From UBA1801 sp035353395 (GTDB taxonomy: Bacteria > Acidobacteriota > Holophagae > Holophagales > Holophagaceae): 64,000 nt of DNA. Shown here one piece after another: positions 59,282-64,000 of the stretch (positions within the stretch are counted from its first letter, which is position 1; each line of letters begins with the position of its first letter). A program made the translations under genes and the position numbers. The notes under the pieces were generated by a model that was given only the letters and a program-made list of their open reading frames with translations, had not been told where the DNA came from and ran no database searches. Location of the stretch: NCBI GenBank assembly GCA_035353395.1, contig DAOPZL010000010.1, positions 10,491-74,490 on the forward strand, read 5' to 3'.

Positions 59282-60001
59282 CTAGCACGAAGCGATCTCC
59301 GCCAGGATGGCGTCGGCGGCGGCGGCCGGATCCGGGGACTGGGTGATGGGTCGTCCGACCACCAGCCAGGAGGCGCCGTTCCGGAGCGCCTGTTCGGGGG
59401 TGAGCACCCGTGACTGGTCCTGGGCGGAGGTGCCCCTGGGGCGGATGCCGGGGGTCAGGCGGTGGAAGTCCTCGCCGCAGGCGGCCCGCACCGCCTCCGC
59501 TTCCCGGGCCGAGCACACGACGCCGTCGGCGCCGCATTCCTGGGAGAGGCGCGCCAGGTGGAGCGCCATCTCCTCCGGCTCGGCGGTCGACCCCAGGCGG
59601 GTCAGGGCCTCCCGGTCCAGGCTGGTCAGGACGGTCACCGCCAGCAGCTGCGTGCGGCCTCCGGCCTGTCGGTGGGCCCGGACTGCCTCGGCGGCCGCTT
59701 CGATCATGGCGGGCCCGCCCTGGGCGTGGATGTTGATCAGCCGGACGTCCAGGGGCAGCAGCGCCTCCAGGGTGCGGCGCACGGTGTTGGGGATGTCGTG
59801 CAGCTTGAGATCCAGGAACACCGGGGCGAAGGCCTGGATCTCCCGGACGAAGCCGGGGCCTTCGGCGCAGAACAGCTCGAGGCCGACCTTCAGCATCCCG
59901 ACCCGCCCCTGGAGCTGGCGCGCGAGGGCGAGCGCCTGCTGACGCGTCGGGACATCAAGGGCGACGACGAGGCGGTCGACGGGCGTGAGGAATCGGGACA
60001 T
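59282..60001 (-). CDS. pyrF: Orotidine 5'-phosphate decarboxylase
   Basis: A 239-residue enzyme of UMP synthesis. Active-site DLKLHDIPNTV is near residue 63; opening RLVVALDVPTRQQAL, and late TPGIRPRG and GASWLVVGRPIT. ATG 60001 is the start. It opens a minus-strand run with the PH-like and coiled-coil genes. Confidence 0.93.
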   Translation of the reverse strand: MSRFLTPVDRLVVALDVPTRQQALALARQLQGRVGMLKVGLELFCAEGPGFVREIQAFAPVFLDLKLHDIPNTVRRTLEALLPLDVRLINIHAQGGPAMIEAAAEAVRAHRQAGGRTQLLAVTVLTSLDREALTRLGSTAEPEEMALHLARLSQECGADGVVCSAREAEAVRAACGEDFHRLTPGIRPRGTSAQDQSRVLTPEQALRNGASWLVVGRPITQSPDPAAAADAILAEIASC

Positions 60002-60061
60002 GGGGGCTCCGGGCAGTCGGATGCCTGTCATTCTCTCAGGGATGCCCCCCGGAGGACACCC

Positions 60062-61036
60062 ATGCGACGCTCGTGTTTCATGCTCTTCGTCCCGATGGTC
60101 CTGGTGGCCCAGGAGGTTCCGGTCCTCCCCCTGGCCGAGGCGGAGGCCACGTACCTGCAGGCGCTGGACGAGCGGGAAGGGGCCGGGCCGGTCCCCCTGC
60201 CCGCCGTGGCGCCCCCGGACCAGGCCGCGCTGCGGTGGCTGTCCGCCGCGGCGGAGCAGGATCTTCCCGCGAACCCCTTCCCCGCAGGGGGGGCCGCCTG
60301 GCGGGAGGCCGAAGGCGTGCGCCGTCTCCTCAGGGCAGCTCCGCATGAATGGGGGAAGAGCCTGAAAACCCTGCCCGTCACCCTCGGCGGCTCCTACCTC
60401 GCGCTCTGGCGCTGGGGACAGGGCAAGGTCCGGGAGGGGCGCATGGGGAAGGCCCTGAGGATCCTGTGGGAAGACCGGCTCCTGGCGGAAGGCGGTCCCG
60501 GGATGGTGAGGAGCAGCGCCCTGCGCCACGCGCTGTGCTTCGCCCTGGCCGAGGCGGACCTCGAACGGTTCGGCCGGCTGAAGGAATGGCAGGAGGATGC
60601 GTGGTCCGACTTCTTCACCAGGTTCCAGAACGCGTTCTCCCTCCTGGGGTCGCCCGCGCCCGTCGTGCGCCTGTGGTCCCTGCCGCGGATGGAACCGGCC
60701 GACGTTTCCCTGGCGGAGCTGGGCGGCCTCCAGGTGCGCCTCGAACCCGACCCGGGGGCGGCCCTGCCGGACCTGCCTCCGGGCACCGCATGGATCGTCC
60801 CGACCCGAGACGGCGCCCAGCCCGAGGAATCCTCCTACCTGGAAGGCGTGAGCCTGGAGGAGGCCCGGAGCCTGGCGGCCCGCCTGGAAGCCGCGGGGCG
60901 AACGGCCTACCTGGCGCCCACCCGGTCGGTGCTCGAGGCCTACGCGCTCATGTTCTTCCCGGCCCGGATCGTCCTGGACCGCCAGGGCCGGATCAAGTCG
61001 ATCCGGATGGGCGACGCGGCCTTGGCCGTCCGCTGA
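60062..61036 (+). CDS. Secreted hypothetical protein
   Basis: A 324-residue protein from ATG 60062 with a short signal (RRSCFMLFVPMVLVAQE). The body is helix-rich (RWLSAAAEQDLPANPFPAGG; ALCFALAEADLERFGRL), and the end (FFPARIVLDRQGRIKSIRMG) resembles the C-terminal part of thioredoxin-like (TlpA-type) folds, though no CxxC is visible. Function is unknown. It is divergent from pyrF with only 60 bases between. Confidence 0.5.
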   Translation: MRRSCFMLFVPMVLVAQEVPVLPLAEAEATYLQALDEREGAGPVPLPAVAPPDQAALRWLSAAAEQDLPANPFPAGGAAWREAEGVRRLLRAAPHEWGKSLKTLPVTLGGSYLALWRWGQGKVREGRMGKALRILWEDRLLAEGGPGMVRSSALRHALCFALAEADLERFGRLKEWQEDAWSDFFTRFQNAFSLLGSPAPVVRLWSLPRMEPADVSLAELGGLQVRLEPDPGAALPDLPPGTAWIVPTRDGAQPEESSYLEGVSLEEARSLAARLEAAGRTAYLAPTRSVLEAYALMFFPARIVLDRQGRIKSIRMGDAALAVR

Positions 61037-61053
61037 GCGGAAGGGCGGCCGGC

Positions 61054-63045
61054 TCAGCCGAGCCCCGCCCCCTGCAGGAGGGTGGTCAGGGCGCCCCAGA
61101 GCATCTGGCTCCAGTAGTGGAAGCCTCGCCGGGTCGGCCTGGAGGTGTAGGCCGCATGCAGCCGGTCCTTCAGGATCGGGTACTGCCCGTCCGGGTCCAG
61201 CAGCGCCGCCTCGATCGGGCTGTCGAACTCGTAGGTCACCCAGCGATCCTTGCCGTCCCAGGTCATGCGGTGTTCCCTGCGGTTCTCCAGGCGGACCCAG
61301 AGGATGATGGGCCGGACGATGCCGCCCCTTCGGAACAGGGTGATGGTTCCTCTCCTGCCAAGCGAGGCGGGCTGGGGCTTCACGAAGACGTGGCCTCCGG
61401 CGGTGGCCATCCATCCTCCCTGCGTCACGTCCCTGGCGTCGACCTGGTGGATCACGATGTCCAGGGCCTCCGTGCCCTCGACGAAATCCCGCCAGAATTC
61501 GCCGAGGTTCCGTCCCGAGACGCGCTCCGCGATGCGCCTGAAGTCCGCCTGCGTGGGATGCCGGAAGGCCATCTCCTGGGCGTAGGCCTTCAGCACCTGC
61601 TCCATGACCGGACGACCGAGCGTGGCCTCCAGCTGGTCCAGCACGAGCAGGGGCTTGGCATAGGCGTTCCGGGCATAGCTCCCGTAGTCGTACATCTGGA
61701 AGCCCACCTGGTTCATGGGATCCAGGGAAGGAGCGCCCCAGTAGTCCAGGAGGCTGGGCAGGTCCGAGCCGACCTGGAAGCGGCGGCTCGCGAACAGGGC
61801 CAGGTAGGTGCGGTCGAGGGTCTTGCGCGTGAACCAGGACGCGAAGCCTTCATCCAGCCAGGGTTCCTCGACCTCGTTGGAGGCGAGCATGCCCTGGAAA
61901 TACTGGTGGCTGAACTCATGGATGGTGATCCCCTCGGGGCCGCCTTCGAGCCAGTGGGGCCAGAACGGGAGGCTGAAGCCGTCCCGCAGCCCCAGGGGCT
62001 CGAAACGCCCCCGGCCGGCCGTGAAGAGCGTGGGGTACTCCATGCCGTCCGCTCCCTCCGCCTCCGGAGGCACGTCCAGGACGGAGAGGACCGGATAGGG
62101 GTAGCGGAAGAGCAGCTCGGCCGAATTGCGCAGGGCGGCCTGCACGGCCATCCGCTGGCGCTCGGAACCGGAGCGGCTGCCCCGCCGGGAATAGTAGAAG
62201 ACCTGGACGCCCCGGTATTCATGGACCTCGAAGTCCCAGGCGCCGACGGGCGAGGCGGCCCAGGCGAAGTCGTGGACATCCTCCGCGTGCAGCTTCCAGA
62301 TCACGTTCCCGGGGATCCCAGGATCCTTGGAAATGTCGGCCGGGGTCCTGAAGTTCGTCTGCGTCCCGGTGTGCGCCAGCAGCAGCGCGTTGGGCAGGGA
62401 GAGCTCCACGTCGTAGACCCCGAAGTCGGCGAAGAATTCGGTGTTGGCGTGATAGGCCTGGCAGTTCCACTGGTTGGCCTGGTAGACGCCCACCTTGGGG
62501 TACCACTGCGCGCCCATGAGGAAGCTGGACTTCCCGGGCGAGGACCCGCTCCAGCCGCTGCGATTGACGACCCGCGGGAAACGAGTCTCCCACTTGATCT
62601 CCAGGTGGATGGTTTCTCCCGGGACTACGGGGCGGGGCAGCTGGAGCCAGTAGACCGTCTCGTCCTCGCCGTAGTGCCCCTGCAGCGTCCGGCCTTCCAC
62701 CTGCACGTCCCTGACCACCGTGTAGCCCCAGGCGTGGGCGTCCGCCAGCCCGGCAGGGGATGTCTCGAGGCCCCCCTCCCTGGCGAAGATCGACTGGGGC
62801 CCCTTGAAGGCGTTCAGGTAGAGATGGAGCGGAAGCTCCTGCGTCGCCGCGGTGCCGTCGTTGCTCCAGGCGATGGTCTCCTCCCCCTTCAGCATCTTGC
62901 GAGGCCAGTCCAGCGTCGCCCGGATCCGGTAGTTCGCGAGCCGGGGAGACAGGGCGCGGTCGAACCACTTCTCCGGAGTCCATGCCCCCAGGCTCGAACC
63001 CGGCCAAAGGAGCAGGCACAACAACAGACGGCAGAACATGGTCAC
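61054..63045 (-). CDS. M1-type zinc metallopeptidase, secreted
   Basis: A 663-residue gluzincin peptidase with a signal (FCRLLLCLLLWPGSSLGA). Catalytic HEFSH (GITIHEFSHQYFQGML) is near residue 377, and the second ligand Glu is in EPWLDEGFASWFT. A Tyr-containing YGSYARNAYAKP follows. N-terminal beta domain matches the M1 aminopeptidase fold. No GAMEN-type exopeptidase motif is obvious, so substrate preference is not clear. The GTG at 63045 has GGAG six bases upstream; ATG 63039 is an alternative. Confidence 0.8.
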   Translation of the reverse strand: MTMFCRLLLCLLLWPGSSLGAWTPEKWFDRALSPRLANYRIRATLDWPRKMLKGEETIAWSNDGTAATQELPLHLYLNAFKGPQSIFAREGGLETSPAGLADAHAWGYTVVRDVQVEGRTLQGHYGEDETVYWLQLPRPVVPGETIHLEIKWETRFPRVVNRSGWSGSSPGKSSFLMGAQWYPKVGVYQANQWNCQAYHANTEFFADFGVYDVELSLPNALLLAHTGTQTNFRTPADISKDPGIPGNVIWKLHAEDVHDFAWAASPVGAWDFEVHEYRGVQVFYYSRRGSRSGSERQRMAVQAALRNSAELLFRYPYPVLSVLDVPPEAEGADGMEYPTLFTAGRGRFEPLGLRDGFSLPFWPHWLEGGPEGITIHEFSHQYFQGMLASNEVEEPWLDEGFASWFTRKTLDRTYLALFASRRFQVGSDLPSLLDYWGAPSLDPMNQVGFQMYDYGSYARNAYAKPLLVLDQLEATLGRPVMEQVLKAYAQEMAFRHPTQADFRRIAERVSGRNLGEFWRDFVEGTEALDIVIHQVDARDVTQGGWMATAGGHVFVKPQPASLGRRGTITLFRRGGIVRPIILWVRLENRREHRMTWDGKDRWVTYEFDSPIEAALLDPDGQYPILKDRLHAAYTSRPTRRGFHYWSQMLWGALTTLLQGAGLG

Positions 63046-63084
63046 CGAGACTCCGATCTGCCCAGAGAATATCGCATTCCAGTC

Positions 63085-63112
63085 TTGCTCCTGGCCCCGT
63101 TCGTGCTATATT
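63085..63112 (+). promoter_or_regulatory. Promoter of initiator tRNA
   Basis: TTGCTC (63085-63090), 16-base spacer, and TATATT (63107-63112) preceded by TGC, an extended -10. RNA start near 63119, just before the tRNA. Confidence 0.75.
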
Positions 63113-63123
63113 TACTTTCCCGA

Positions 63124-63200
<77 letters not shown>

Positions 63201-63205
63201 GCCGG

Positions 63206-63240
63206 AAGGACCGACTATAAGTCGGTCCTTTTCTTTTGTT
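63206..63240 (+). terminator. Rho-independent terminator after tRNA-fMet
   Basis: AAGGACCGACT and AGTCGGTCCTT form an 11-bp perfect stem with an ATA loop, followed by TTCTTTTGTT. Confidence 0.9.
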
Positions 63241-63689
63241 TACGTGCGATTGAGAACCATCGCCAGCCCCTAGGAAGAGAACGGTTTTGGGGGTTTCCGG
63301 ATCGCGCAATTCCACCAGCTTTCTCGAGCCGAGTTTTCCCTCTAGATCCAGATTCTCGGACCTTCTCAGAGGAAAATGGGCACAGGAAGAACTGTGGGTT
63401 ACGAATGTGAGAGACTCTGCCCCACGCACTCTCAGGCAATTGAGAGGAGGTTCCAGTCGCGAGTGGTGTCCAATCGAGACTCGAACGTCCGCCGATCTGG
63501 TTATGAACCAGATCGGGGAATCGCCAGTGGGCAGGATCGCCTGCCCGGAATCCAGGAGAAGCCGTCCGGGTAGACTCTCGGCGTTCCCTCTCCCACACTC
63601 CATTCATGGCTTCCCGACGACTCTCCGATTCCCTGCTCGCGAGATTGCTTATAACCATTAATGGCGTTGATAAAAAGCTATGTTATGGA
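63241..63689. other. Non-coding stretch with hairpins beyond the tRNA
   Basis: About 450 bases without a convincing gene. They are less GC-rich than the rest. A perfect 11-bp hairpin (63492-63516) has, on the minus strand, the loop and stem of an anticodon arm with CAT, and a T-loop consensus word (GTTCGAGTC) lies about 10 bases further on the minus strand. A second perfect hairpin GGGCAGG/CCTGCCC stands at 63529-63546. A tRNA relic or small RNA is possible. Confidence 0.45.
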
Positions 63690-63738
63690 TTGCGAAAGAT
63701 CAAAGTTACCCCTAAAATATATCTGTTATAGGGGTAAC
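63690..63738 (+). promoter_or_regulatory. Promoter with overlapping palindromic operator
   Basis: TTGCGA (63690-63695), 17 bases, and TAAAAT (63713-63718) form a promoter. A perfect inverted repeat, GTTACCCCTA (63705-63714) and TAGGGGTAAC (63729-63738), brackets the -10 and the start of RNA, two bases before the GTG start codon. The right arm also supplies the AGGGG ribosome site, so a protein bound there would block both. Confidence 0.7.
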
Positions 63739-63739
63739 C

Positions 63740-64000
63740 GTGGCCACGATGCTGTCGCTCGAAACCCAGACTCTCTTTGCGGAACTCGCGGAAGTGCTGC
63801 GATTGAGTGATCTGATGCGGTCCTTTGGATCTCTCAAAGGGGCCTTCATTCAGCGTGAGGTGAAAGGGCAGACCTATTGGTACTTTCGCACCTCCGAAGG
63901 GCTTGGCCAGCAGGACTTCTATGTAGGGAAGGTCGACGATCCCGCGGCTGAAAGGGCCATCGAGTCCTACAAAGCTGCCCGGCCTACCGAGGAGGAGAGC
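63740..64000 (+). CDS. Nucleotidyltransferase-like protein, N-terminal part
   Basis: An 87-residue partial frame runs off the window. From GTG 63740 (or ATG 63749) it reads MLSLETQTLFAELAEVLRL, then SLKGAFIQREVKGQTYWYFR and QQDFYVGKVDDPAAERAIES. The combination of a short helix start and a VKGQTYWYFR / FYVG pair resembles NTP_transf_8-like nucleotidyltransferase proteins often seen in mobile or defence neighbourhoods. That is a resemblance only; the catalytic region is beyond the window. Confidence 0.4.
   Translation, partial: MATMLSLETQTLFAELAEVLRLSDLMRSFGSLKGAFIQREVKGQTYWYFRTSEGLGQQDFYVGKVDDPAAERAIESYKAARPTEEES

Overview
This 64 kb window is GC-rich bacterial DNA (roughly two thirds G+C by eye), densely coded, and free of recognisable insertion sequences or CRISPR arrays. 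Two runs of exactly 100 N (18770-18869 and 32159-32258) mark it as a draft scaffold. Gene content points to a Gram-negative bacterium with outer-surface biogenesis, chemotaxis, a MotAB-type stator, a pseudopilin and anaerobic hydrogen metabolism. The mixture would suit an Acidobacteriota of the Holophaga/Geothrix type, but that is inference from gene style; no ribosomal RNA or ribosomal protein is present to prove it.

Layout. 1-8 kb: the tail of an M20 amidohydrolase, a LysR regulator, a PDZ protein, a PATAN/TPR protein, an ArsR regulator facing a flavin-reductase-like gene, a MATE transporter broken by an in-frame stop, and a bacterioferritin. 8-15 kb: cheD, a chemoreceptor with a stop at codon 3 of its natural start, a CheY-like protein, pepD and small redox or lipoprotein genes. 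15-21.7 kb: ftsK, a polysaccharide deacetylase with 141-bp tandem repeats across the first gap, a pterin-synthase-like gene and dsbD. 21.9-26 kb: a manganese block with a DUF475 protein, a TerC-family exporter and an MntP pump; the last two each follow a yybP-ykoY-type leader. 26-32 kb: nth, a cold-shock gene with a long structured leader, an FabD-like acyltransferase, a GAF/HD-GYP protein, a pseudopilin, a PBP4-type peptidase and a response regulator. 32-36.4 kb: an ABC ATPase with a tandem permease and no binding protein, then a MoxR ATPase.

36.5-46.6 kb is the standout: a single-direction cluster encoding a group 4 membrane-bound [NiFe] hydrogenase with a nearly complete complex I-like set (L, L/M, N, J, K, A, B, C, D, H, I-like subunits) and its own maturation protease. 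The D-like subunit keeps both nickel-binding CxxC pairs, so it is a hydrogenase rather than respiratory complex I. hypC and hypA diverge from it. The expected job is coupling ferredoxin (or another low-potential donor) and H2 chemistry to ion pumping.

47.6-63.2 kb is mostly housekeeping: psd, scpB, a tRNA methyltransferase-like gene, motAB, a YebC protein, ybeY with an AT-hook-like tail, rsmG, a LysM protein, a PfkB kinase with an altered active-site motif, an Smr-domain protein, pyrF, an M1-type peptidase and an initiator tRNA. The last 0.8 kb beyond the tRNA is less GC-rich, has hairpins and a promoter/operator palindrome, and enters a nucleotidyltransferase-like gene; it may be the start of an accessory region.
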